Origin: JAHEJE01 sp965216335 | Lineage (GTDB): Bacteria; Pseudomonadota; Alphaproteobacteria; Rhizobiales; Aestuariivirgaceae | Assembly: GCA_965216335.1 (NCBI GenBank) | Contig: OZ244154.1 | Coordinates: 2,542,001-2,606,000 of the forward strand | Reading direction: 5' to 3' | DNA length: 64,000 bases | In this document: piece by piece, positions 55,324-64,000 of the stretch | Numbering within the stretch: the first letter of the stretch is position 1 | Layout: each line of letters begins with the position of its first letter | Notes under the pieces: generated by a model | What the model saw: only the letters and a program-made list of their open reading frames with translations | What the model was told of the DNA's origin: nothing | The model's database searches: none | Translations under genes and position numbers: made by a program

Positions 55324-57465
55324 CTACTCCTCGTCGCCCTTTTCCTTCTTCTCCGGCTTGATCTCTTCGCCGGTTTCCTGATCGACCACCTTCATCGACA
55401 GGCGAACCTTGCCGCGGTTGTCGAAGCCGACCAGCTTGACCTTCACCTCATCGCCTTCCTTGACGATGTCGGTCACCTTGCCGACGCGATGCGGCGCCAG
55501 TTCGGAAATGTGCACCAGGCCGTCCTTGGGACCGAAGAAATTGACGAAGGCGCCGAAGTCGACGACCTTGACCACCTTACCGTCATAGATCACGCCGACT
55601 TCCGGCTCGGCGACGATCGAGTTGATCCACTTGAGCGCCGCATCGATCGATTCGCCCGACGACGAGGCCACCTTGATCGTACCGTCGTCGGAAATGTCGA
55701 CCTTGGCGCCGGTCTTCTCGACGATCTCGCGGATCACCTTGCCGCCCGAGCCGATCACTTCGCGGATCTTGTCGACAGGGATGGTCATCGTCTCGATGCG
55801 CGGTGCGTACTCGCCGAGACCGGGCCGCGATTCGGTCAGCGCCTCGGCCATCTTGCCGAGAATGTGCATCCGGCCGTCCTTGGCCTGGAACAGCGCCGTG
55901 CGCATGATTTCCTCGGTGATGCCGGTGATCTTGATGTCCATCTGCAAAGAGGTGATGCCCTCTTCGGTACCGGCCACCTTGAAGTCCATGTCGCCGAGAT
56001 GATCCTCATCGCCGAGAATGTCCGACAGAACCGCGAACTTCTCGCCCTCCAGGATCAGCCCCATGGCGATGCCGGCCACCGGCTGGCGCAACGGCACACC
56101 GGCATCCATCAGCGACAGCGAGGTGCCGCACACCGTGGCCATCGACGATGAACCGTTCGATTCGGTGATCTCGGACACCACGCGGATGGTGTAGGGGAAC
56201 TGCTCGCTGCCCGGCATCATCGGATGCATGGCCCGCCAGGCCAGCTTGCCGTGCCCGACCTCGCGCCGGCCGGTAAACCCGACCCGGCCCGTCTCACCGA
56301 CCGAGAACGGCGGGAAGTTGTAATGCAGCATGAAGTTCTGCTTATACGTGCCCTCCAGCGCATCGATGAACTGTTCGTCGTCACCGGTACCCAGCGTGGT
56401 CACGACCAGTGCCTGGGTTTCACCGCGGGTGAACAGCGCCGAGCCGTGCGTACGCGGCAGAACGCCGACCTCGCACTTGATCTGGCGCACATCGGCCAGG
56501 CCGCGCCCGTCGATCCGCGATCCCGTATCGAGAATGCTGCCGCGCACGATGTCCTTTTCCAGCGACTTGAAGGCGCCACCGACCTTCTGTGCGTCTGCCG
56601 GCTCATCGAGATCTTCCCTGCACAGCGCCTCAATGGCCTTGTCTTTTGCCGTGGCGATGGCTTCAACGCGCTCTTCCTTTGTCGCGATGCCGTAGGCCGC
56701 CACCAGGTCGTCGCGCACCAGGCCGCCGACCGTTTCCTCAAGCTCGGAATTGTCTTCCGCTACGTGCTCGCGCGGCTCGCGCGCTGCCCTTTCGGCCAGC
56801 CGGATGATCGCGTCGATCACCGGTTGGAAGCCTTCATGACCGTGCATCACCGCGCCGAGCATGTCGTCTTCCGACAGCTCCTTGGCTTCCGATTCGACCA
56901 TCAGAACCGCATCGCCGGTGCCGGCGACCACCAGGTCCAGGTCGCTCTCGTCCATCTGTTCCAGGGTCGGGTTAAGGACATAGGCGCCGTTGATCATGCC
57001 GACGCGGGCCGCGCCGATCGGGCCCATGAACGGTACGCCCGACAGCGTCAGCGCTGCCGACGTCGCGACCATGGCGACGATATCCGGATCGTTTTCAAGG
57101 TCGTGCGACAGAACCGTGGCGATCACCTGGGTCTCGCATTTGAAGCCCTTGGCGAACAGTGGCCGGATCGGCCGGTCGATCAGGCGGCACACCAGGGTTT
57201 CCTTTTCCCCCGGCCGGCCTTCACGCTTGAAAAAACCGCCGGGAATCTTGCCGGCGGCATAGGTCTTTTCCTGGTAGTTCACGGTCAGCGGAAAGAAATC
57301 CAGCCCCGGCCTTGGGGCCCGTTCTGCCACCACCGTGGCAATGACTGTGGTTTCGCCGTAGGTGGCGAGCACAGCGCCATCGGCCTGGCGCGCCATGCGG
57401 CCGGTTTCCAGCCGCAAAGGCCTGCCGCCCCATTCGAGTTCTTCGACATGAATGTCAAACATCAT
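55324..57465 (-). CDS. pnp: Polyribonucleotide nucleotidyltransferase (PNPase)
   Basis: Phosphorolytic 3'-5' exoribonuclease and RNA-decay core. 713 residues with two RNase PH-like halves (first: PLTVNYQEKTYAAGKIPGGF, second: GQ-rich GRRE/GHGKLAWRAM and the metal-binding ALFTRGETQALVVTTL), KH domain VIGSGGKVIREI and the S1 domain VDFGAFVNFFGPKDGLVHIS, then an acidic/lysine tail. The start may be either of two adjacent ATGs (57465, 57462), the second better spaced from AAAGGA. A hairpin lies upstream between rpsO and pnp. Confidence 0.97.
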   Translation of the reverse strand: MMFDIHVEELEWGGRPLRLETGRMARQADGAVLATYGETTVIATVVAERAPRPGLDFFPLTVNYQEKTYAAGKIPGGFFKREGRPGEKETLVCRLIDRPIRPLFAKGFKCETQVIATVLSHDLENDPDIVAMVATSAALTLSGVPFMGPIGAARVGMINGAYVLNPTLEQMDESDLDLVVAGTGDAVLMVESEAKELSEDDMLGAVMHGHEGFQPVIDAIIRLAERAAREPREHVAEDNSELEETVGGLVRDDLVAAYGIATKEERVEAIATAKDKAIEALCREDLDEPADAQKVGGAFKSLEKDIVRGSILDTGSRIDGRGLADVRQIKCEVGVLPRTHGSALFTRGETQALVVTTLGTGDDEQFIDALEGTYKQNFMLHYNFPPFSVGETGRVGFTGRREVGHGKLAWRAMHPMMPGSEQFPYTIRVVSEITESNGSSSMATVCGTSLSLMDAGVPLRQPVAGIAMGLILEGEKFAVLSDILGDEDHLGDMDFKVAGTEEGITSLQMDIKITGITEEIMRTALFQAKDGRMHILGKMAEALTESRPGLGEYAPRIETMTIPVDKIREVIGSGGKVIREIVEKTGAKVDISDDGTIKVASSSGESIDAALKWINSIVAEPEVGVIYDGKVVKVVDFGAFVNFFGPKDGLVHISELAPHRVGKVTDIVKEGDEVKVKLVGFDNRGKVRLSMKVVDQETGEEIKPEKKEKGDEE

Positions 57466-57577
57466 ATTTCCTTTATCTGTCCTTCGCCGCGTACACAGAT
57501 ATCGTTTCGCTCTCGCGGCACCCCGTCATGGACTGAACTGCGATCCGGCCCCATTGCCTGATCGCCTGAAAGGGGTT

Positions 57578-57608
57578 GCGGGCGGCCCGGCATCGCCAGG
57601 CCGCCCGC
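57578..57608 (-). promoter_or_regulatory. Hairpin in the rpsO-pnp gap
   Basis: GCGGGCGGCC (57578-57587) pairs perfectly with GGCCGCCCGC (57599-57608) around an 11-base loop, 13 bases after the rpsO stop and without a U-tract. The position is like that of the RNase III-cleaved leader hairpin through which E. coli PNPase controls its own mRNA. Confidence 0.65.
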
Positions 57609-57620
57609 CTGTCATTTCGA

Positions 57621-57890
57621 CTAACGCCGGATACCGAGACGCTGGATCAGGTCGCGGTAGCGGGCATCGTCGCCAGCCTTCACGTAATCCAACAGCTTGC
57701 GGCGCTGCGAAACCATTTTCAACAGCCCGCGCCGGGAGTGATTGTCTTTCTTGTGGGTCTGGAAGTGTTCCGTCAGGTTTCTGATCCGCTCGGTCAGGAT
57801 CGCAACCTGCACTTCCGGGGAGCCTGTGTCGCTGTCGGACGTGGAATATTCCTTGATGAGCGCTTGCTTGCGCTCAGGCGTAATCGACAT
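57621..57890 (-). CDS. rpsO: 30S ribosomal protein S15
   Basis: Primary rRNA-binding protein of the 30S central domain. 89 residues, exact family length, with SDTGSPEVQVAILTERIRNL, the 16S-contact motif, and KKDNHSRRGLLKMVSQRRKL. Start at 57890 (MSITPERKQALIKEY). 26 bases downstream of truB and upstream of pnp, as in most proteobacteria. Confidence 0.99.
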   Translation of the reverse strand: MSITPERKQALIKEYSTSDSDTGSPEVQVAILTERIRNLTEHFQTHKKDNHSRRGLLKMVSQRRKLLDYVKAGDDARYRDLIQRLGIRR

Positions 57891-57916
57891 CGGGTGTACT
57901 CCTTTAAAAAGGGCCG

Positions 57917-58849
57917 CTAGCGGCCATCGTTCAAGTTGAAGACACGGGTTGATTTCAGGATGCCGCCCTCGATCCGGGCAATGGCGACGGGTTTGTCCCG
58001 CCACATCACCAGAACCGGGTCTTCGGCGACCGGCGCATCGCGCCCGCGCAGAATGACGGATTGGCCCTGTTTCAACCGTGCCGCCTGTGATCCATCGACG
58101 GCCAGCGCCGGGATGTCGTCCAGCGCGGTCTCCAGGGAACACAAGGTTTCGTCCAGCCCTTCCGGGCCGGCGCTCTTATGGCGCAATTCTTCCAAACTTT
58201 CCAGCGAAATCATGTCGCCCTCATCGAACGGCCCGACAGCCGTCCGCCGCAGCGCGCAAACATGGCCGTAACAGCCCAGCTCCCGGCCCATGTCGCGCGC
58301 CAGTGCGCGTACATATGTGCCCTTACCGCAGGCAACCTCGAACACCGCATGATCGTCATCCGGCCGCCCGGCAAGCCGCAAGTCGTCGATTTCGACCGGC
58401 CGCGCCGCAAGATCGAGGGTTTCCCCGTCGCGGGCCAGATCATAGGCCCGCTCGCCATCGATCTTGATCGCCGAAAACTGCGGCGGCACCTGTGAAATCG
58501 TCCCGGTGAACCGCGCCAGCACGCTCGTGACGGCAGCCTCGTCCGGCCGTATATCGCTGCGCGCCATCACTTCGCCCGCGCTGTCGTCCGTCGATGTCTC
58601 CTCGCCCCATTTCACCGTGAAGCGATAGGTTTTGGCCCCGTCCATGACGAACGGCACGGTCTTGGTCGCCTCGCCCAGAGCAATCGGCAACAGCCCGCTG
58701 GCCAGCGGATCGAGCGTGCCGCCATGCCCGGCCTTCTTGGCATCGAACAGCCGCTTGACGACGCTCACCGCCTTGGTCGAGCCAAGCCCCACCGGTTTGT
58801 CGAGAATGAGCCAGCCGCTCACCGGCCGCCCGCGCTTCCTGCGTGCCAT
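57917..58849 (-). CDS. truB: tRNA pseudouridine-55 synthase
   Basis: Makes pseudouridine in the T loop of all tRNAs. 310 residues with catalytic Asp in HGGTLDPLASGLLPIALGEA and RFTGTISQVPPQFSAIKIDG and a C-terminal PUA-like domain. Eight bases after rbfA. Confidence 0.96.
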   Translation of the reverse strand: MARRKRGRPVSGWLILDKPVGLGSTKAVSVVKRLFDAKKAGHGGTLDPLASGLLPIALGEATKTVPFVMDGAKTYRFTVKWGEETSTDDSAGEVMARSDIRPDEAAVTSVLARFTGTISQVPPQFSAIKIDGERAYDLARDGETLDLAARPVEIDDLRLAGRPDDDHAVFEVACGKGTYVRALARDMGRELGCYGHVCALRRTAVGPFDEGDMISLESLEELRHKSAGPEGLDETLCSLETALDDIPALAVDGSQAARLKQGQSVILRGRDAPVAEDPVLVMWRDKPVAIARIEGGILKSTRVFNLNDGR

Positions 58850-58857
58850 CGTGTCGT

Positions 58858-59265
58858 CTACTCTTCGGAACGCTCGTCGTCCGGCGCCTTGGCAAGATCG
58901 CGCGCCACCTTCGGGTCGCGCAGGATGTCGTCGATATGCCCGGCATAGTCGAGTGCCGTATCGAGCTTGAAGCGCAAATCGGGCATGAACTTCAGCGTCA
59001 GCCGCGGCGACAGGATACCCCTGATCCGCCGCCGGTTCTTCTGCAGCGCCTGCATCAGCCCCTCGGCATCGCCATCCAGCAGCGGGCGCACATAGACAGT
59101 GGCGATTTTCAGGTCCGGCGACGTCTGAACTTCCAGCACTGTCACCCCGGCCCGGTCGATCACCGCATCATGCGTATCGCCGCGCATAAGAATGTCCGCC
59201 AGCTCATGCCGGATCAGTTCACCCACGCGCAACTGCCGCTGTGAAGGAGCCTTCGACTTCGACAT
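58858..59265 (-). CDS. rbfA: Ribosome-binding factor A
   Basis: 30S maturation factor with a KH-like fold, 135 residues. RQLRVGELIRHELADILMRG, VTVLEVQTSPDLKIATVYVR and RGILSPRLTLKFMPDLRFKL match the family. 30 bases after infB and eight before truB. Confidence 0.95.
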   Translation of the reverse strand: MSKSKAPSQRQLRVGELIRHELADILMRGDTHDAVIDRAGVTVLEVQTSPDLKIATVYVRPLLDGDAEGLMQALQKNRRRIRGILSPRLTLKFMPDLRFKLDTALDYAGHIDDILRDPKVARDLAKAPDDERSEE

Positions 59266-59295
59266 TGTCCGGTTCCAGATACCACGCGCCGCCGT

Positions 59296-61818
59296 CTACA
59301 GGCTGCGCTCAACTTCCTCGACCGAGAAGCATTCGATGACATCGCCGGGGCGCATGTCCTGGTAGGCTTCGAACGCCATGCCGCATTCCTGGCCGGCCAG
59401 CACTTCCTTGGCCTCGTCCTTGAAACGCTTGAGCGTCGACAGGGTGCCTTCGTGCACCACGACGTTGTCGCGGATCAGCCGCACCTTGGCGCCGCGCTGA
59501 ACGGTACCCTCGGTGACCCGGCAGCCGGCCACTTTGCCGACCTTCGAGACGGAGAAGATTTCCAGAATTTCCGCATTGCCCAGGAAGGTCTCGCGCAGTT
59601 CCGGCGCCAGCATGCCTGACATCGCCGCCTTCACGTCATCCACCAGGTCGTAGATGATGCTGTAGTAGCGTATCTCGATGCCGGCCTTTTCCGCAGCGTC
59701 GCGGGCCTGCTGGTTGGCGCGCACGTTGAAGCCGAGGATCACCGCATTGGAGGCGGTGGCCAGCTGCACGTCGCTTTCCGAAATCCCGCCGACACCATAG
59801 TGCACGGCCCGGGCGTTGACCTCATCGTTGCCGAGCTTGTCGAGCGCCTGAACGATCGCCTCGGCGGAGCCCTGCACATCGGCCTTCACCAGGATCGGAA
59901 ACTCCTGAATGCCGGCTTCCTTGAGCTGGCTCATCATCTGCTCGAGCGACGAGCGGGCAACGGCAGCACCCCGGGTCTCGCGCAGCTTGCGGTCACGGTA
60001 GCCGGTGATCTCGCGCGCCCGGGCTTCGTTTTCGACCACGACGATGGCGTCACCCGCCTCCGGCACCGAATTCATGCCGAGAACCTCGACGGGCACCGAC
60101 GGGCCGGCCTCGTCGATCTGGTCGCCGCGGTCATTGATCAGCGCGCGCACCTTGCCCCAGGCGGTGCCGGCCACGGCGATATCGCCCTGTGCCAGCGTTC
60201 CGCGCTGCACCAGAACGGTTGCCACCGGCCCGCGCCCGCGGTCCAGTTGCGCTTCGACCACGATGCCGTCCGCCGGCCGGTCCGGATTGGCCTTGAGGTC
60301 GAGGATTTCCGCCTGCAGCAGAATGGCTTCAAGAAGCTTGTCGAGGTTCGTGCCCTTCAGCGCCGAGACCTCGACGTCCAGAACATCGCCGCCCATGTCT
60401 TCCACGACGATTTCATGGTTCAGCAAATCGGTGCGCGCCTTGTTGGGGTTGGCATCCGGCTTGTCGATCTTGTTGATCGCCACGATGATCGGCACCTCGG
60501 CCGCCTTGGCGTGATTGATCGCCTCGATGGTTTGCGGCATCACGCCGTCATCCGCGGCGACGACGAGCACGACGATATCGGTCACCTTGGCGCCGCGCGC
60601 CCGCATCGACGTGAAGGCCGCATGGCCCGGCGTATCGATGAAGGTGACGAGGCCGCCATCGGTCTCAACCTGGTAAGCGCCAATGTGCTGGGTAATGCCG
60701 CCGGCCTCGCCGGACACCACATTGGCCTTGCGCAAAGCATCCAGCAGCGAGGTCTTGCCATGGTCGACATGGCCCATAACCGTGACGATCGGTGCGCGTG
60801 GCAGCAAATCCTCATCGCTGTCATCGGAGCCCATCAGGCCTTCTTCGACATCGGATTCCGAAACGCGCCGCACCGTATGGCCCATCTCCTCGGCGATCAG
60901 CTGAGCCGTGTCGGCATCGATCACGTCATTGATCTTGTGCATTTCGCCCTGCTTCATCAGCAGTTTGATGACGTCGACGGCACGTTCGGCCATCCGGTTG
61001 GCCAGTTCCTGAATGGTGATCACCTCGGGGATGGTCACTTCGCGGGAAATCTTCTCCTTGGTCGGGGTAAAGCCGGATGCCTGTTTGCGCTGGCGCTCCA
61101 TGCGCCGCCGGTAGGCCGCCAGCGAGCGGCTCCGGTCTTCGCCTTCGTTGAGGGCATTACCTATGGTCAGCTTGCCGCGCCGGCGTTCTCCGGACCCCTT
61201 GGTGCGCTGCGGTGCCGGCTTGTTGTCGCGTTTGGGCTTGCGGCCGCTGTCTTCATCCGCCTTGCCCGGCGCAGCGGCCGGTCGCGGCGCGACGCGCTGA
61301 GCCTGTTCCTCGGCCTTCTGCTTGCGCTCTTCCTCGGCCTGCAGGCGCGCGGCTTCCTCGGCCGCCTTGGCTTCGGCCTCGGCCCGTTCCTTGGCTTCAC
61401 GCGCTTCGCGCTCGGCCCGCTCCTTGGCCTCCACCTCGGCCCGCTTGCGGTCCTCGACCTCGCGTTCGCGGGCCAGCACCAGGGCCCGTTCGCGGGCTTC
61501 CTTTTCATCCTCGGTCAGCGTGCGCAGCACCATGCTGCGGCTGTCCGGCTCCGGCTTGTCTTCTGCTTCAGCCCGTTTGGGTGCCGCTGCCGGGCGTCGT
61601 GGCTTGACCTTGTTCTCTACCACCGGCCCCGGCTGCTCTCCGGGACGGCCCGGAGCGCCGATCACGCGCTTGCGCTTGGTTTCCACGACAACGGTCTTGG
61701 AGCGGCCGTGCGAAAAGTTCTGCCGCACCCGGCCGGTCTCCGTCGTCGTCCGGCGAATCCCCAGCGTACGCCCGCTGGAGGCCGGCTTGCGATCGTCGGT
61801 GTCGTTGGTTTCGCTCAT
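59296..61818 (-). CDS. infB: Translation initiation factor IF-2
   Basis: GTPase that brings fMet-tRNA to the 30S subunit. 840 residues. The N-terminal third is a long Glu/Arg/Ala-rich region (about 85-185), likely coiled-coil, with low complexity. The G domain holds TVMGHVDHGKTSLLDALR, DTPGHAAFTSMRARG and AINKIDKP, followed by domains II and C1/C2. It lies between ylxR and rbfA in the nusA operon. Confidence 0.98.
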   Translation of the reverse strand: MSETNDTDDRKPASSGRTLGIRRTTTETGRVRQNFSHGRSKTVVVETKRKRVIGAPGRPGEQPGPVVENKVKPRRPAAAPKRAEAEDKPEPDSRSMVLRTLTEDEKEARERALVLAREREVEDRKRAEVEAKERAEREAREAKERAEAEAKAAEEAARLQAEEERKQKAEEQAQRVAPRPAAAPGKADEDSGRKPKRDNKPAPQRTKGSGERRRGKLTIGNALNEGEDRSRSLAAYRRRMERQRKQASGFTPTKEKISREVTIPEVITIQELANRMAERAVDVIKLLMKQGEMHKINDVIDADTAQLIAEEMGHTVRRVSESDVEEGLMGSDDSDEDLLPRAPIVTVMGHVDHGKTSLLDALRKANVVSGEAGGITQHIGAYQVETDGGLVTFIDTPGHAAFTSMRARGAKVTDIVVLVVAADDGVMPQTIEAINHAKAAEVPIIVAINKIDKPDANPNKARTDLLNHEIVVEDMGGDVLDVEVSALKGTNLDKLLEAILLQAEILDLKANPDRPADGIVVEAQLDRGRGPVATVLVQRGTLAQGDIAVAGTAWGKVRALINDRGDQIDEAGPSVPVEVLGMNSVPEAGDAIVVVENEARAREITGYRDRKLRETRGAAVARSSLEQMMSQLKEAGIQEFPILVKADVQGSAEAIVQALDKLGNDEVNARAVHYGVGGISESDVQLATASNAVILGFNVRANQQARDAAEKAGIEIRYYSIIYDLVDDVKAAMSGMLAPELRETFLGNAEILEIFSVSKVGKVAGCRVTEGTVQRGAKVRLIRDNVVVHEGTLSTLKRFKDEAKEVLAGQECGMAFEAYQDMRPGDVIECFSVEEVERSL

Positions 61819-61836
61819 GCTCTTTCTTTACAACTT

Positions 61837-62457
61837 TCACTGCCCTTGCGCCCGGTCTTTCGACCGGAAAAGGGCGATATCCTCTGCCGATTGCGAGAAC
61901 TTCCGGGCCAGGTCGCCCGCCTTCACGCCAGCATGTATCACATTTGTGCGCCCCAATGCCAAACCCAATTGGCCGGAGTCGAAAATTTCTATCAGTCGCA
62001 CCTGGTGCTCGAGCCCGAGGCTCCGGCGCCTGGCCTTCAGTTTGTCGCGCCCGTCGGCCGATCCGTCGTGGGCGCCGATCAGTCCGCCCAACTCACCGCC
62101 GGTCAGCGCACCAAGCACCTTCTCGTAACCCTGCACCACCTGGCCCGCCTTGTTGGCCAGCGCGAGATAGCCTAGGCACTGCTGCACCAGCAGTGCATCG
62201 ACGCGGTCCGCCAGATTACCATCGCAACTGCACGCCGCCTTGAAGCCGCGGGCGAACAGTTTGCCCGCCGCGGCCTGCTCGACCGCAGCCGCGCTGCGGC
62301 TCACCCAAACGCCCCGTCCCGGCAGCCTGCGCTTCAGGTCCGGCACCACGCTGCCATCCGGCCCTCTGACGAAACGGATCAGCCGATCCGCCGGCAGCAC
62401 GTCTCCGCTGACGATGCACTTGCGCGCGCGGGTGTTTTCCGCATCAGGTTCGGGCAA
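61837..62457 (-). CDS. ylxR: YlxR (DUF448) protein fused to an L7Ae/L30e-like domain
   Basis: 206 residues in two parts: an N-terminal YlxR nucleic-acid-binding fold (ARKCIVSGDVLPADRLIRFV, PGRGVWVSRSAAAVEQAAA) and a C-terminal L7Ae-like domain (CLGYLALANKAGQVVQGYEK, LGGLIGAHDGSADGRDKL). This fusion is common in Alphaproteobacteria. Function is not known precisely, but its place between nusA and infB suggests RNA binding in transcription or translation. Confidence 0.92.
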   Translation of the reverse strand: MPEPDAENTRARKCIVSGDVLPADRLIRFVRGPDGSVVPDLKRRLPGRGVWVSRSAAAVEQAAAGKLFARGFKAACSCDGNLADRVDALLVQQCLGYLALANKAGQVVQGYEKVLGALTGGELGGLIGAHDGSADGRDKLKARRRSLGLEHQVRLIEIFDSGQLGLALGRTNVIHAGVKAGDLARKFSQSAEDIALFRSKDRAQGQ

Positions 62458-62472
62458 CCAATCGCGCTCCAG

Positions 62473-64000
62473 TCAAACCGCGGTTTCCGCCGTCTCAGCT
62501 TCGCCTTCGTCGGCCTCTTCGGCCTCCGGCTCAAGCACTTCAGCGTCGATCCACCCGGCCTTGATCCGGGCTTCCATGATCATCGCCTCGGCCTCGCCGG
62601 CCGAGATGTCCAGGCCGCTCAACGCGCCATCATGGTGCACCGTCTCGTCTTCCTTGCGCTCGCTCCAGCCGGTCAGGTCGTCGGTCGCGCAGCCGGCCAG
62701 GTCTTCCATGGTCTTGATCGCATCTTCGCCCAGCGCCACCATGATCGCCGGGGTCATGCCGGTGATCTCCAGCAGTTCGTCGGCGACACCCAGTTCCTTG
62801 CGCTTGTCGTCCAGTTCGGACGCCAGCCGCTCCAGGTACTCGCGCGCCCGGATCTGAATCTCGTTCGCCGTTTCCTCGTCCAGGCCCTCGATGCTGGCGA
62901 TTTCGTAGGCATCGACATAGGCGACTTCCTCGATCGAGTCGAAGCCTTCCGAGGCCAGCAACTGCGCCAGCATTTCATCAACGTCGAGTGCCGCCATGAA
63001 GCGCTGCGAACGCTCGGCGAATTCCTTCTGGCGCCGCTCGGACTCCTCGGCCTCGGTCAGGATGTCGATATCCCAGCCGGTCAGCTGCGAGGCCAGGCGG
63101 ACGTTCTGTCCGCGTCGCCCGATGGCAAGCGACAGATGGTCGTCCGGCACCACGACTTCGATCCGCTGGGCGTCCTCATCGAGAACCACCTTGGCCACCT
63201 CGGCCGGCGCCAGCGCGTTGACGATGAACGATGCCGCATCCGGCGTCCACGGAATGATGTCGATCTTTTCGCCCTGCAATTCGTTCACCACAGCCTGCAC
63301 GCGGCTGCCGCGCATGCCGACGCAGGCGCCGACCGGGTCGATCGACGAGTCTTTGGAGGTCACGGAAATCTTCGCCCGACTGCCCGGATCGCGCGCCACC
63401 GCGACGATCTCGACGATGTTGTCGTAGATCTCCGGCACCTCCTGGCCGAACAGCTTGGCCATAAACTCCGGCCGGGTCCGCGACAGGAAGATCTGCGGCC
63501 CGCGCTGTTCTGCGCGCACATCGTAGATGAAGGCGCGAATCCGGTCGCCGGTGCGGAACATTTCGCGCGGCAGGCTTTCGTCGCGCCGCACCACGCCTTC
63601 GCCACGGCCCAGATCGACGACGATATTGCCGTACTCGACCCGCTTGACCACGCCGGAAACGATCTCGCCGACCCGGTCCTTGAATTCCTCGTACTGGCGC
63701 TCGCGTTCGGCCTCGCGCACCTTCTGCACGATCACCTGCTTGGCGTTCTGGGCAGCGATGCGGCCGAAGTCGACCGGCGGCAGCGGCTCGGAGATGAAAT
63801 CGCCGATCTGCGCGGCCGGGTTGCGGGCCTGGGCATCCTCAAGCAGCATTTCCGTGGCGTCGTTCTCAACCGTCTCCACCACTTCCATCAGCCGTTGCAG
63901 CTGGATTTCGCCGGTCTTCGGGTCGATTTGCGCGCGAATGTCGTTCTCTGCGCCATAGCGCGACTTGGCCGCCCGCTGGATGGCGTCTTCCATGGCCGAA
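62473..64000 (-). CDS. nusA: Transcription elongation factor NusA (N-terminus beyond window)
   Basis: Modulates pausing, termination and antitermination. The visible part begins within the N-terminal domain (MEDAIQRAAKSRYGAEND, where the family has about 30 more residues before), then an S1 domain (GEIVSGVVKRVEYGNIVVDL), two KH domains (with DPVGACVGMRGSRVQAVVNE and VVPDDHLSLAIGRRGQNVR) and C-terminal helix-hairpin-helix repeats ending in an acidic tail. It leads the ylxR-infB-rbfA-truB-rpsO-pnp genes, 15 bases before ylxR. Confidence 0.97.
   Translation of the reverse strand, partial: SAMEDAIQRAAKSRYGAENDIRAQIDPKTGEIQLQRLMEVVETVENDATEMLLEDAQARNPAAQIGDFISEPLPPVDFGRIAAQNAKQVIVQKVREAERERQYEEFKDRVGEIVSGVVKRVEYGNIVVDLGRGEGVVRRDESLPREMFRTGDRIRAFIYDVRAEQRGPQIFLSRTRPEFMAKLFGQEVPEIYDNIVEIVAVARDPGSRAKISVTSKDSSIDPVGACVGMRGSRVQAVVNELQGEKIDIIPWTPDAASFIVNALAPAEVAKVVLDEDAQRIEVVVPDDHLSLAIGRRGQNVRLASQLTGWDIDILTEAEESERRQKEFAERSQRFMAALDVDEMLAQLLASEGFDSIEEVAYVDAYEIASIEGLDEETANEIQIRAREYLERLASELDDKRKELGVADELLEITGMTPAIMVALGEDAIKTMEDLAGCATDDLTGWSERKEDETVHHDGALSGLDISAGEAEAMIMEARIKAGWIDAEVLEPEAEEADEGEAETAETAV

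Noticed and set aside
59800..62175. A 791-codon open frame on the + strand across infB and ylxR
   Set aside because: It is exactly antisense to well-conserved infB and has His/Leu/Gly-biased composition typical of reverse frames in G+C-rich genes.

Overview
The window is a chromosomal segment of an alphaproteobacterium, G+C-rich and tightly packed. The cues are: the gene order hemE / oriC-like gap / ppsR-maf-aroE-coaE-dnaQ plus secB; the mnmE-mnmG-rsmG-parA-parB cluster with ParB-type parS sites; two perfect CtrA boxes (TTAA-N7-TTAA) before ftsK and secB; a CenR/OtpR-like response regulator beside a stand-alone cyclic-nucleotide-binding protein; and lineage-typical families (DUF1178, the TAT-exported TIGR03808 repeat protein, DUF2628). 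Hyphomicrobiales (Rhizobiales) is the best guess, but no rRNA is present to confirm it.

Layout. 1-12.3 kb: the 3' end of rpoD, a zinc-finger methyltransferase, a DUF2189 membrane protein, the electron-transfer flavoprotein genes etfB-etfA with a 3-hydroxybutyryl-CoA dehydrogenase, a 263-bp palindromic mobile element, a DUF1178/nitrilase/glutaredoxin/ComF cluster facing a methyltransferase, a lone Flp pilin, mutT and an FAD oxidoreductase. 12.3-23.5 kb: a TAT-exported beta-helix protein, a crotonase, tesB, ftsK, lolA, a strong candidate small RNA with its own promoter and terminator, xth, the cyclic-nucleotide-binding protein and response regulator, an L,D-transpeptidase and a YggS protein. 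23.5-38.7 kb: leuS-lptE-holA, the partition and tRNA-modification cluster (parB, parA, rsmG, mnmG, mnmE) with two parS sites, a DUF255 protein, rho, hemJ and hemE. 38.7-39.1 kb: the likely chromosomal origin. 39.1-53.7 kb: ppsR-maf-aroE-coaE-dnaQ, secB, fxsA, a Tim44-like gene, mltA, smr, an XRE regulator, hslVU, hisB-DUF2628-hisHAFE and coaA. 53.7-64 kb: a DEAD-box helicase facing the nusA-ylxR-infB-rbfA-truB-rpsO-pnp translation/RNA operon; nusA runs off the right edge.

Almost all coding content is conserved core machinery: replication start and segregation (oriC, ParAB/parS, FtsK), translation and RNA turnover, envelope assembly (LolA, LptE, MltA, SecB), histidine and CoA synthesis. The less ordinary material is non-coding. 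It includes a family of palindromic elements that share a (C/T)TAGAGC terminus and sit against gene stop codons, the structured sRNA with C-rich loops and an upstream palindrome, palindromes inside the origin, and large intergenic hairpins between etfA and hbd and between rpsO and pnp. I saw no prophage, CRISPR array, rRNA, tRNA or obvious defence system.
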